Shown here piece after piece: positions 1 through 7,564 of a stretch of 64,000 nucleotides of DNA (within the stretch, counting starts at the first letter, position 1; each line of letters begins with the position of its first letter). The position numbers and the translations under genes were made by a program. The notes beneath the pieces were generated by a model that was not told where the DNA came from, did no database searches, and worked only from the letters and a program-made list of their open reading frames with translations. The DNA is taken from positions 1 to 64,000 of the forward strand of contig USOU01000005.1 of NCBI GenBank assembly GCA_900556415.1, given 5' to 3'. This stretch comes from an uncultured Collinsella sp. GTDB lineage: Bacteria > Actinomycetota > Coriobacteriia > Coriobacteriales > Coriobacteriaceae.

Positions 1-705
1 CGCGCGTACGGACGCGGCCAGGGCGCGCAGCTCGTCCTCGGAAGGCCGCTCGGCGGTAAGGCCGCATGCCTCACCTTGCAGCAGGGTCGCGCGCAGCGGG
101 CGGGCGCCCACGGTGACGTGCCAGGAGTTGTCCCACCAGGCGGCGGTGACGTTTAAGGAGGAAAAGTCGGTCGCGGCCTTGCGCACGGCCTCATAGCTTG
201 CACGGTAATCGTGCTTAACGACCACGATGTGCTCGATCACGTCGCGCACGTAACCCATCCGCACGAACTCGGCAAGCGGCACGCGGCCGGCGCCCGTCAG
301 CTCAACGTAAGAATCGAGCGCAAGGAAGGCGGAGAGAACGTCCGAGAAGCCAAAGCGGCCGTAGATGCTGCCGCCCACCGTGGCGGTGTTGCGCAGCTGC
401 ACGCCCACGATGTCGTGGACGGCAAACTCAAAGACATTGTTGACAAGCGCGTTGAGCCCGGCATGACGCTCGAGCTGGCGCAGGGTGCACATGGCACCGA
501 TGCGAAACTCGGTCACGGTCTCCTCGATCTGATCGAGTCCGCAGGCCGAAAGGTCAATCGCCGTCGCCACACGACGCGAACCCAGGCGCATCCAGATGCC
601 GCCGCCCACAATCTTGTTGTTGCGGTTCTTCTGCAAGAGCTCATAGGCTTCGGCCGCGTTTCCAACACGGACGTAGGTACCGAACTTGAGCACGTTCTCC
701 CCCAT
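1..705 (-). CDS. FAD-binding subunit of a xanthine-dehydrogenase-type molybdenum hydroxylase (3' end off window)
   Basis: This gene runs off the left edge, so about 235 N-terminal residues are visible. They match the FAD_binding_5 fold of XdhB/CoxM-type subunits. Near residue 34 is the glycine-rich KIVGGGIWMR. Near residue 105 is NTATVGGSIYGRFGFSD, the second FAD-contact motif of the family. In the family this subunit passes electrons from the [2Fe-2S] subunit to NAD+ or another acceptor. ATG at 705 is taken as the start; a GTG at 693 lies only three bases after a GGGGGAG and is an alternative. The partner subunits should lie to the left, outside the window. It is a further molybdoenzyme in a region rich in Mo-cofactor genes; its substrate cannot be told from this subunit. 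Confidence 0.85.
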   Translation of the reverse strand, partial: MGENVLKFGTYVRVGNAAEAYELLQKNRNNKIVGGGIWMRLGSRRVATAIDLSACGLDQIEETVTEFRIGAMCTLRQLERHAGLNALVNNVFEFAVHDIVGVQLRNTATVGGSIYGRFGFSDVLSAFLALDSYVELTGAGRVPLAEFVRMGYVRDVIEHIVVVKHDYRASYEAVRKAATDFSSLNVTAAWWDNSWHVTVGARPLRATLLQGEACGLTAERPSEDELRALAASVRA

Positions 706-803
706 CTCTTCACTTGTCCAGTACCTTTAAGTGTACCAAACGAGGGAGCACAGCTCGTGTCGGGACAAAATGAACCGTTTTCCTCCGTCGCATGCGGATC
801 AAA

Positions 804-834
804 AAGGCTCCCAGCCAAGATGACTGGGAGCCTT
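804..834 (-). terminator. Intrinsic terminator of gdhA
   Basis: An 11-bp perfect stem (AAGGCTCCCAG with CTGGGAGCCTT) lies 26 bases after the gdhA stop. On the minus strand it is followed by a short T run. Confidence 0.9.
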
Positions 835-859
835 CTGCGATGCTATGTCGAGCGAAGAT

Positions 860-2215
860 TTAGCAGACGCCCTGGGCGAGCATGGCGTCGGCGACCTTCA
901 GGAAGCCGGCGATGTTGGCGCCCATGACAAAGTTGCCCTCCTGGCCGTACTCCTTGGCGGTGTCGTCCACGTTGTGGAACATACCGCGCATGAGCTGCTC
1001 GAGCTTGCCGTCGACCTCCTCGAAGGTCCAGGACAGGTGCTCGGCGTTCTGGCTCATCTCCAGGCCGGACACGAGCACGCCGCCGGCGTTGGCGGCCTTA
1101 CCGGGCATAAAGGCGACGCCGTTCTCCTGGAAGTAGGTCGTGGCCTCGATGGTCGTGGGCATGTTCGCGCCCTCGCCGACCACCTTGCAGCCGTTGGCGA
1201 CGAGCGCCTGGGCGTCCTCGAGCAGCAGCGTGTTCTCGCGAGCGCAGGGCAGCGCGATGTCGCAGGGCAGCTGCCACACGCCACGGCCGTCGCCCTCGTG
1301 CCACGTGGCATTGGGCTTCTCGTCGACGTACATAGCGAGCGTAACGCCCTTGTCGTGGCCGGAGCGCTTCTTGTTGTAGACATGCTCAAGCACGGTGTAG
1401 TCGATGCCGTCGGGATCCTCGACCCAGCCATGGGTGTCGGAGCAGGCCAGCACCTTGCCGCCGAGCTGGGAGACCTTCTGGACCGCGTAGATGGCGACGT
1501 TACCGGAGCCGTGAACGACGACGTTCTTGCCCTCGAAGGAGTCGCCGCGGCTCTTGAGGTACTCGTCCACAAAGTAGGCCAGGCCGTAGCCGGTAGCCTC
1601 GGTACGGGCGAGCGAACCACCAAAGGAGAGGCCCTTGCCGGTGAGGACGCCGCTCCACTCGTTGGTCAGGCGCTTGTACTGACCGAACAGGTAGGCAACC
1701 TCGCGGCCGCCAACGCCCAGGTCGCCGGCGGGAACGTCGGTGTTGGGGCCAATGTGGCGATAGAGCTCGGTCATAAAGGACTGGCAGAAGTGCATGATCT
1801 CGTTGTTGGACTTGCCCTTGGGGTCAAAGTCGGAGCCGCCCTTGCCGCCGCCCATGGGAAGGGTGGTCAGGCTGTTCTTGAGGATCTGCTCCAGGCCCAG
1901 GAACTTGAGCATGCCCAGGGTGACCGTCGGGTTAAAGCGCAGGCCGCCCTTGTAGGGTCCAATGGCAGAGTTGAACTCGACGCGGTAGCCGCGGTTGACC
2001 TGAACCTTGCCCTGGTCGTCGACCCAGGGGACACGGAACATAACGATGCGCTCGGGCTCGACGAGGCGCTCAAGCAGGGCGGCCTCCTCGTACTCGGGAT
2101 GGGCGTCGAGCGCCGGCTGGATGGTGCCGAGGATCTCGGTCGCGGCCTGGATGAACTCAGGCTGCTCGGGATAGCGGGCCTTGAGCTCGTCGAGAACTTT
2201 CTGCGTGTAGCTCAT
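860..2215 (-). CDS. gdhA: Glutamate dehydrogenase, 451 aa
   Basis: The protein interconverts 2-oxoglutarate plus ammonium and glutamate in the cytoplasm. Its 451-residue length fits the hexameric NADP-type bacterial enzymes. The substrate-binding lysine region PMGGGKGGSDFDPKGKS is present near residue 120, and a Rossmann motif (VVHGSGNVAIYAVQKV) lies near residue 235. The start at 2215 is chosen because GGAGGA sits seven bases upstream; the frame stays open 16 codons further but has no ribosome site there. It is a single-gene unit with its own terminator. Confidence 0.96.
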   Translation of the reverse strand: MSYTQKVLDELKARYPEQPEFIQAATEILGTIQPALDAHPEYEEAALLERLVEPERIVMFRVPWVDDQGKVQVNRGYRVEFNSAIGPYKGGLRFNPTVTLGMLKFLGLEQILKNSLTTLPMGGGKGGSDFDPKGKSNNEIMHFCQSFMTELYRHIGPNTDVPAGDLGVGGREVAYLFGQYKRLTNEWSGVLTGKGLSFGGSLARTEATGYGLAYFVDEYLKSRGDSFEGKNVVVHGSGNVAIYAVQKVSQLGGKVLACSDTHGWVEDPDGIDYTVLEHVYNKKRSGHDKGVTLAMYVDEKPNATWHEGDGRGVWQLPCDIALPCARENTLLLEDAQALVANGCKVVGEGANMPTTIEATTYFQENGVAFMPGKAANAGGVLVSGLEMSQNAEHLSWTFEEVDGKLEQLMRGMFHNVDDTAKEYGQEGNFVMGANIAGFLKVADAMLAQGVC

Positions 2216-2429
2216 GCTTCCTCCAATTGATGGAAAAGAAAAGTGTCGTTCGAGGCGCCCCATGCGCCGCGAGCTTTATCGAGTATGGATAATATCGCAC
2301 TGTTGCGGGAAAGTTTCGCATAAGCCGACAAGCAGATGTTTCGTTTTGATTACGATGCAGGTAGAGGCGTTTTTGAGTGCCTGACGAACAAATCGCGTGT
2401 TTCGAAGCTGTTTCGTCCATATGGTCCAT

Positions 2430-2540
2430 ACCACCACATTGGGGACAGGTACCTTTGTGGTGGTTTTGACTCGTAATGCCACAAGAAGGCCATTCAAGCA
2501 ACGAAACCACCACAAAGGTGCCTGTCCCCAATGTGGTGGT
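2430..2540. repeat. 37-bp inverted repeat pair, each arm itself palindromic
   Basis: Arms at 2430-2466 and 2504-2540 are inverted copies with one mismatch, separated by 37 bases. Each arm also begins ACCACCACA and ends TGTGGTGGT, so it can fold alone. The core GGGGACAGG is shared in spirit with palindromes at 3873 and 53370. The element fills the gap between gdhA and the DUF3343 gene. The rest of the gap (2216-2429) holds the gdhA leader; I see no gene there. Confidence 0.85.
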
Positions 2541-2548
2541 TTGGGTGG

Positions 2549-2944
2549 TTAGAGGACGAGCTGATGGTAGTCGGCGGGGGTTATGCGGCCTTCGGTGGCA
2601 GCGCGGAAGGCGGCGAGCGCATCGCCCGAGAACGGCATGGCCCAGCACAGACCGCAACCTGCGGTAATGGAGCCGGGCAAAGGCATAATGCGCCCGGGCA
2701 CGCCGGCATCCAGGCACAGCTGCTCGCATTCCATCACATCGAAGGTGCTGTCAAACGACACGATAATCTTGCGCTCGTGGTCGAAGGCATCACCGGACGG
2801 GCCTTCGCGGTGTGCCTCACGATACGCCGCGGCGGCCGCTTCCTCTTCCGCAGTATGTCCACAGCCACCGCAGCCGCAGGTACAGGGCTCGGAACCATCG
2901 CAAGTGCAAGGCTCTCCCGTGTCGGGGCAAATATCGTGAGACAT
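2549..2944 (-). CDS. DUF3343 (putative Se/S carrier-like) protein with Cys-rich N-terminus, 131 aa
   Basis: The C-terminal half (from about residue 58) is a DUF3343 domain: IIVSFDSTFDVMECEQLC, then GRIMPLPGSITAGCGLCWAM with the conserved paired cysteines. This family occurs mainly in selenium-using bacteria, though its biochemistry is unproven. The first 30 residues are unusual, with many CxC/CxxC pairs (CTCDGSEPCTCGCGGCGH), suggesting metal or chalcogen binding. GGAG lies five bases before the ATG. It follows mobA by 15 bases and selC is just upstream, so it sits in a selenium/molybdenum neighbourhood. A second, shorter DUF3343 gene is at 32244 and has the same TTGGAGTTGCC ribosome-site context. 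Confidence 0.8.
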   Translation of the reverse strand: MSHDICPDTGEPCTCDGSEPCTCGCGGCGHTAEEEAAAAAYREAHREGPSGDAFDHERKIIVSFDSTFDVMECEQLCLDAGVPGRIMPLPGSITAGCGLCWAMPFSGDALAAFRAATEGRITPADYHQLVL

Positions 2945-2959
2945 GGCAACTCCAATCGT

Positions 2960-3592
2960 CTAGGCGAGTAACTCGGCCGCCGCAAACTCCTCGGGCGTAT
3001 TGACGTTCTCGAAGCAGAGCGTCGAGCCCGCGGCCTTAACGATCTGTGGCTCATCCATATAACCAGCCTGAACGCGATTGATCAGGCAGCGAATGCGCTG
3101 GCGGTCGCAGGCAAGCAGCTCATGGGCAGCCGGCGCACACGCGTCACGGCGCCAGACGGCGCAAAGCGGCTCAATCCCCCGCTCCTCGCACGGCACGCAC
3201 ACGTCGAGCGCCTCGGCCTCAACACGATCGGCAAGCGCGCCGATAAGTTCCGGCGAGACAAACGGCATATCGCAGGCGACAATCGCCACGAGCGGCAATC
3301 GGGCCGCGGCCAACGAGCTCGCGATGCCGCGCATGGCACCCGCCGGCCCTTCAAGGTCCGCCACCACACGCGGCACCAGGCCGCCAAACGCGTGCTCCTC
3401 AAGATAGGCAAGCTCGCTGGGACGCGACGTCGTCACGACCAACTCGCCGGCAACTGGCGCCAGCCGACCCAGCACACGTTCGATGAGCGGCTCGCCGCAA
3501 AACGCCATGCGCGCCTTATCGCAGCCCATGCGCGACGACAACCCGCCCGCCTGGACGACACAAGAAAGATCGGAACGTCTTACGGTAGTCAT
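2960..3592 (-). CDS. mobA: Molybdenum cofactor guanylyltransferase, about 210 aa
   Basis: MobA joins GTP to molybdopterin to make the guanine dinucleotide cofactor used by formate dehydrogenase-type enzymes. The N-terminal nucleotide-binding signature VVQAGGLSSRMGCDKARMAF is intact, and IVACDMPFVSPE carries the metal-binding aspartate. The length fits the family (about 195-220). The start is uncertain: ATG 3592 lies just before the signature but has only a weak GGTGG upstream, and in-frame ATGs lie a few codons further out. The open frame extends into selC, which cannot be coding. Confidence 0.9.
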   Translation of the reverse strand: MTTVRRSDLSCVVQAGGLSSRMGCDKARMAFCGEPLIERVLGRLAPVAGELVVTTSRPSELAYLEEHAFGGLVPRVVADLEGPAGAMRGIASSLAAARLPLVAIVACDMPFVSPELIGALADRVEAEALDVCVPCEERGIEPLCAVWRRDACAPAAHELLACDRQRIRCLINRVQAGYMDEPQIVKAAGSTLCFENVNTPEEFAAAELLA

Positions 3593-3683
3593 ACGGCAAA
3601 CCACCCCCATCGGCATGCTCAAAACCCGGCACACGGAGCCAAATACCGTCGCCGATAAAGCGGGCGGCACGGCAAACCCATGC

Positions 3684-3738
3684 AAAAACAAAACAGCGCC
3701 TTTGCGGCACGCAGCAAGACCGCGAGCACAAAAGCGCT
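3684..3738 (-). terminator. Terminator-like hairpin downstream of selC
   Basis: On the minus strand AGCGCTTTTG pairs with CAAAGGCGCT (one mismatch), followed by a T-rich tract. It begins nine bases after the selC CCA end and lies before mobA. Confidence 0.6.
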
Positions 3739-3747
3739 GGTAGCGTA

Positions 3748-3844
3748 TGGCGGGAACGTATGTGAATCGAACACATCCAAGACGTTTTGCACGCCTCGCA
3801 ACGGTTTTGAGGACCGCGGAGCCCACCGGAGCCCATCCGTTCCC
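3748..3844 (-). tRNA. selC: tRNA-Sec (anticodon TCA)
   Basis: This 97-nt tRNA has an encoded CCA, the long acceptor arm starting GGGAACG, and a D arm with a four-base CGGT loop. It also has a very long variable arm (stem AGGCGT/ACGTCT) and the T loop TTCGATT. The anticodon loop reads C-C-TCA-A-A, so base 33 is C instead of the near-universal T. It decodes the UGA codons in fdhF and selD with SelA, SelB and SelD, all encoded in this window. A -10-like TAAAAT lies about 15 bases upstream on the minus strand. Confidence 0.95.
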
Positions 3845-3872
3845 AAGTGCGGAGGTATTTTACCAAACTAGC

Positions 3873-3911
3873 GGGGTAGTCTTTTTGGGACAGGGCTGTT
3901 TTGACTACCCC
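3873..3911. repeat. Palindrome GGGGTAGTC...GACTACCCC
   Basis: Nine-base arms at 3873-3881 and 3903-3911 enclose a loop containing TTTTTGGGACAGGGCTGTTTT. It lies immediately upstream of the selC promoter region. The GGGACAGGG core resembles other intergenic palindromes here. Confidence 0.65.
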
Positions 3912-3937
3912 AAGCTGAATCAAAAGATGATTTTTAA

Positions 3938-4303
3938 GGCTCTGTTAGACCAGGATTGACATACATGTGTCGCCACGGTGCCATATCGTTGACCCCGTAG
4001 ACCGCTATGATGGGGGCAGCATGAACGCCGAAGACCTGGTCCCCAACTTCAAGAAGGACATGGCGAACCTCAGCAAGACCGAGCGCCGCCGCGCTATCGA
4101 GTCCGTCAGGGACGTGATCTGGATTGGCTACACTGATATGGACAGTTCCGGGAGAGACGCAGGAGACGGGAGGGCCAGGCGAGCGACTCGTCCGGTCTCG
4201 GGCGCATCGCCCCCTTGCCGGATTCAAATCCGACAAGGGGGCGACCATTGTGCAATCGCAAGAAGATGATGGGGCGGAATGTCAATCCTGGTTTAACGGA
4301 GCC
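3938..4303 (+). mobile_element. Decayed insertion-sequence or MITE-like remnant with 24-bp terminal inverted repeats
   Basis: The ends 3938-3961 and 4280-4303 are inverted copies with two mismatches (GGCTCTGTTAGACCAGGATT type). TTTAA is present on both outer flanks and may be a target duplication. Inside, ATG 4021 opens a short frame (MNAEDLVPNFKKD, then LSKTERRRAIESVRD) that resembles the start of a transposase; that is inference only. Near the right end, 4207-4244 forms an 18-bp near-perfect stem. The first 120 bases recur inverted at 5338-5461. The IS family is not assigned. Confidence 0.7.
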
Positions 4304-4676
4304 TTTAATCTTTCAGAAGTTGGTTTCTTAGACCTTACTCCCACTCGATGGATCTGGTTTTGTTGCACCGCAATTCTGGTTGCAATTTTTCGACGCCGCC
4401 ACGGAATATGCGAGACCTGATGACGCGTCGACGAGACTCGGAGACCGACCGCGCACCGATTACCTGTATATGACCATTGTAGCTCTACGGTTGCTATGAC
4501 CCACTCTTGCCCTGCACCTGGGCACCATCGATATCGCCGTTCACGAGGACCGCCTTTCGTCAACATGAGACACTGTCAAAAACGCTTGAACATGACGTCG
4601 AAGTCCTTCGCTGCCTCGACCGTGCGAAACGTGAGATAGCTCAGGTCCGAGTGTAAGGAAAGAGCTAGAAAAGGCT
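4304..4676. other. Intergenic stretch without a recognisable gene
   Basis: Only short open frames with no ribosome site are present. Base composition is lower in GC than the neighbours, consistent with degraded mobile DNA between the two IS remnants. Confidence 0.5.
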
Positions 4677-5138
4677 CTATTCAAGCTGGAATTGCACTTC
4701 GGCATGACCGTTGTCATACGAAGCGGTAACCATACAGCCTACTTCGTCACCTTCCCAACGATAAGCAGGCGTACCAAAGACTTTCACTTCTTCTGCCTCA
4801 AAACCGTAATATTTATCAATGCTCTTTTTGAAATCTTCGAACTGCTCGTGAGTTACTTTATCGTTGGACGTCCAGACAATCTCATCGACCATGTTTTCGT
4901 CCATAAAATAACTGCCAAAACTCTGGTCAAATTCGATGGACCCCTCTTTGCCGGCAAAACTGACAGTTTCTATATCATCGTAGAGATCTGTTGGTAGTTT
5001 AATAGTCGCTTTAGACCCGCCGAGATAGTCCATGTAGGGTTTTACCTCATCCTTGAGATCGGGCCCGCCACAAGCACAAAGCCCAAAGGCGAAAACCGCC
5101 ACTAAAATCGAAACAGTTAGGGTGCGCTTCAACTTCAC
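4677..5138 (-). CDS. Small secreted lipoprotein of unknown function, 153 aa
   Basis: A type II signal peptide is visible: MKLKRT, a hydrophobic stretch, then LCAC with the lipidated Cys near residue 23. The rest (about 130 residues) is acidic and soluble and ends in a beta-rich segment (CMVTASYDNGHAEVQFQLE). I do not recognise a family. The start is GTG at 5138, with GAGGAG eight bases upstream. It lies alone between two IS remnants and has lower GC than the neighbours, so it may be recently acquired. Confidence 0.75.
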   Translation of the reverse strand: MKLKRTLTVSILVAVFAFGLCACGGPDLKDEVKPYMDYLGGSKATIKLPTDLYDDIETVSFAGKEGSIEFDQSFGSYFMDENMVDEIVWTSNDKVTHEQFEDFKKSIDKYYGFEAEEVKVFGTPAYRWEGDEVGCMVTASYDNGHAEVQFQLE

Positions 5139-5337
5139 CGTTTACTCCTCAACATCTCGGACAAACTCACTTGGTTACATTATAAGGTGATTATGTAGAT
5201 TACCTTCCTCCCCAGATCGATGAGCCCGAATGCATTTGACAGACCCCTTTGACAGGTTTCGAACCGCCCTTGAACACCATAGACTTGGAGAAGCCGCTTC
5301 TATGGAATTGGCGGTCCAAGGCGCAGCACGCCCAGAA

Positions 5338-5461
5338 GTCCTTCTTGAAGTTGAGGACCAGGTCTTCGGCGTTCATGCTGCCCCCCCATCATCGCGGTCT
5401 ACGGGGTCAACGATATGGCACCGTGGGGACACATGTATGTCAATCCTGGTCTAACAGAGCC
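5338..5461 (-). mobile_element. Second IS end fragment, inverted copy of 3938-4059
   Basis: Read on the minus strand from 5461, it matches 3938-4059 with only a few differences, including two extra G. It has the same terminal GGCTCTGTTAGACC sequence and the same start MNAEDLV(L)NFKKD. Similarity stops at AAGAAGGAC. The partner end of this copy is not visible; the sequence from 5139 to 5337 holds no gene. Confidence 0.75.
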
Positions 5462-5517
5462 TTTTTTAATCCCCGTCCCAGAAAAATCATCCGCTCCGTC
5501 CCTAAAAGACTAGTCGG

Positions 5518-5584
5518 AAGTTGCGGTGAAATGGTTCCTGGATGAGGCCTTTATGGCGGAAATAGGAACTATATCACCGCAACT
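5518..5584. repeat. Dispersed palindrome AAGTTGCGGTGAAAT (copy 1, diverged)
   Basis: Arms AAGTTGCGGTGAAAT and ATATCACCGCAACT enclose an inner inverted GTTCCTGGA/TAGGAAC pair. It sits 13 bases after the selB stop. Other copies are at 27974, 29285 and 52887. Confidence 0.85.
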
Positions 5585-5596
5585 GATAAGGGTGGA

Positions 5597-7564
5597 CTAG
5601 CGCAGGGAGCGCAGGCCGCCGGCATCCTTGTCGAGGACTGTAAAGCGCACGGCATCCAGGTGTTCCAAGATGCTGATGGCGCGTTTGCGCGACACGCCCA
5701 GGGCCTCGCGCAGCACACTCGTGGTGGCTGCGCCGCCGGCCGCCTCAATGGCGGCGGCGACGAGCTCGCGCGCATGGGTCTCGGCGGCAGCGGACAGGGC
5801 AACGTCGCGCTCGACCTTAACAATCGAGCGATTGAGCGAAAGCTCGCGCAGGGCACGCGTCATGGTGTCGCGGCCGAGCTGCAGCTGTTCGCCCACCTCG
5901 GGCAACGTCGGTGCATCCAGGCCGGCTTCGTCCAGCAAGGCAACGATACGTTCGCAGGCCTCGCGCACCACACGCGCCGCGGCGGCAGCGGAGTGCGGGT
6001 CGAATACCTCGGCACCCTCGGCGGCACACACGCCACGCGAGCAGCCCTCTGCAATCAGGGCCGCGGCAACGCCATCATCAGCGGCAGGCCACGCAGCATG
6101 GGCAACGGCGCCGGGCGTAAAGCCCGTCTCCTTGGGAGCCGCTGCATGCATGGCTGACAGGGTCGCCGCCAGTGCATCCATCGCGGCGTCTAGCACCACG
6201 GCGTCCGCCAAGAGGTCCGCATCACCCACGGTAAGCTTGCGAACGGAGCCCTGTGCCACCAACCCGCGCAGTGCGGCATCGACCTCGCCGGTACCAAGAT
6301 CCAAAGCCTCGGCAATATCAACGGCCGCAACCGGCAGCGCTTGCAGCGCCAGCCACGCATCCACCGCGCCCGCGATATCGCCGGACTCGAGCGCCGCATA
6401 CAGTGCACGCTCTCCTTCGGCAAGCTCGCGCGAGCGACGGCAGCGCGAAAGTAGCACGCGCCCGCCGCCAATGAGCATAACGGGCGAATACGACAGCACC
6501 ACGGCATGGTCTCCGGCTCGCAGCGGCAGCGGCTCCTCCAAGCGCACTTGTACGGTACGGGTCTCGCCCACCGCCATGGGGGCCTCGCCCTCCAAAAGCA
6601 TGATGCGGCCAACAACCTCGGCCGTGCCGGCCATCACATGCACGCGCGCGCCCGACTCGAGCACGCGCGGCTTGGCGCCCTCGCGACCCAGGTAGGTGAA
6701 TGTCATCATAAAGCGCAACGTCTGACCAAAACGGCCCTCCACGCCGAGCATCTCACCGCGATCGAGCGCGGCGACAGCATCGCCCACCAAGTTGAGCGCC
6801 ACGCGCTGTCCGGGCAGTGCCAGCGGCGTGTCACCATGTACCTGAATCCCGCGCACGCGACAGACCGTACGCGACGGCAGCGCGACGAGCTCATCGCCCA
6901 CCGCGACGGGTGCATCGTGCAACGTTCCCGTCACCACGGTACCGGCGCCCTTGATCGTAAAGCAGCGGTCGATAGGCAGACGCGGTGCGGCATCGGTGAG
7001 CTCGCCACGGGCACGGCAGGCATCCCAGCAAGCGGCAACCTGCTCGTCGAGCGCAGTCAGCAGGTCATCGATCCCCGCGCCGGTCTTGGACGACACCGGC
7101 ACCGTCGGTGCGTCGGCAAACACGGTATCCGAAAGAAAATCGTCCACGTCGAGCTCGGCCAACTCAATCATTTCGCTATCGGCCAGGTCGCACATCGTCA
7201 GCGCGACCACCATATGCGTAACGCCCAGCAGCTCTAGCGCATGCACGTGCTCGCGGGTCTGCGGCATCACGCCCTCGACGGCCGAAACCACCAGCACGGC
7301 CACGTCGATACCCGTGGCACCCTGCACCATGGCGCGCAAGTAATGCGCGTGGCCCGGCACGTCGACCAGGCCGACGATCTTGCCACTCGGCAGCGCCAGC
7401 TCGCCAAAGCCCAGCTCCACGGTCATACCACGACGGCGCTCAACCTCCAGACGGTCGGGATTCTTGCCGGTCAACGCCTCGATCAGTGCCGACTTACCGT
7501 GGTCGACGTGTCCCGCCGTGCCAACGATAACGGGACACTCCACCAGCGCTTGAACCTCACTCAT
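5597..7564 (-). CDS. selB: Selenocysteine-specific elongation factor SelB, 655 aa
   Basis: SelB carries Sec-tRNA to UGA codons marked by a SECIS hairpin. The GTPase part shows G1 GHVDHGKS near residue 18, the switch region RRGMTVELGF, and G3 DVPGH. The expected G4 (N/T)KxD reads TMCD, so the usual lysine is methionine. The C-terminal third should be the winged-helix repeats that bind SECIS RNA (helical segments ending in LGVSRKRAISILEHLD). The length is normal for bacterial SelB. It overlaps selA by four bases (ATGA), so the two are translationally coupled. Confidence 0.95.
   Translation of the reverse strand: MSEVQALVECPVIVGTAGHVDHGKSALIEALTGKNPDRLEVERRRGMTVELGFGELALPSGKIVGLVDVPGHAHYLRAMVQGATGIDVAVLVVSAVEGVMPQTREHVHALELLGVTHMVVALTMCDLADSEMIELAELDVDDFLSDTVFADAPTVPVSSKTGAGIDDLLTALDEQVAACWDACRARGELTDAAPRLPIDRCFTIKGAGTVVTGTLHDAPVAVGDELVALPSRTVCRVRGIQVHGDTPLALPGQRVALNLVGDAVAALDRGEMLGVEGRFGQTLRFMMTFTYLGREGAKPRVLESGARVHVMAGTAEVVGRIMLLEGEAPMAVGETRTVQVRLEEPLPLRAGDHAVVLSYSPVMLIGGGRVLLSRCRRSRELAEGERALYAALESGDIAGAVDAWLALQALPVAAVDIAEALDLGTGEVDAALRGLVAQGSVRKLTVGDADLLADAVVLDAAMDALAATLSAMHAAAPKETGFTPGAVAHAAWPAADDGVAAALIAEGCSRGVCAAEGAEVFDPHSAAAAARVVREACERIVALLDEAGLDAPTLPEVGEQLQLGRDTMTRALRELSLNRSIVKVERDVALSAAAETHARELVAAAIEAAGGAATTSVLREALGVSRKRAISILEHLDAVRFTVLDKDAGGLRSLR

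Noticed and set aside
845..2230. A 461-codon plus-strand frame
   Set aside because: Antisense shadow of gdhA.
4180..4250. A tRNA because of GGATTCAAATCC
   Set aside because: The T-arm-like piece has a six-base loop and no acceptor or anticodon arm can be formed; it is the apex of a long hairpin.
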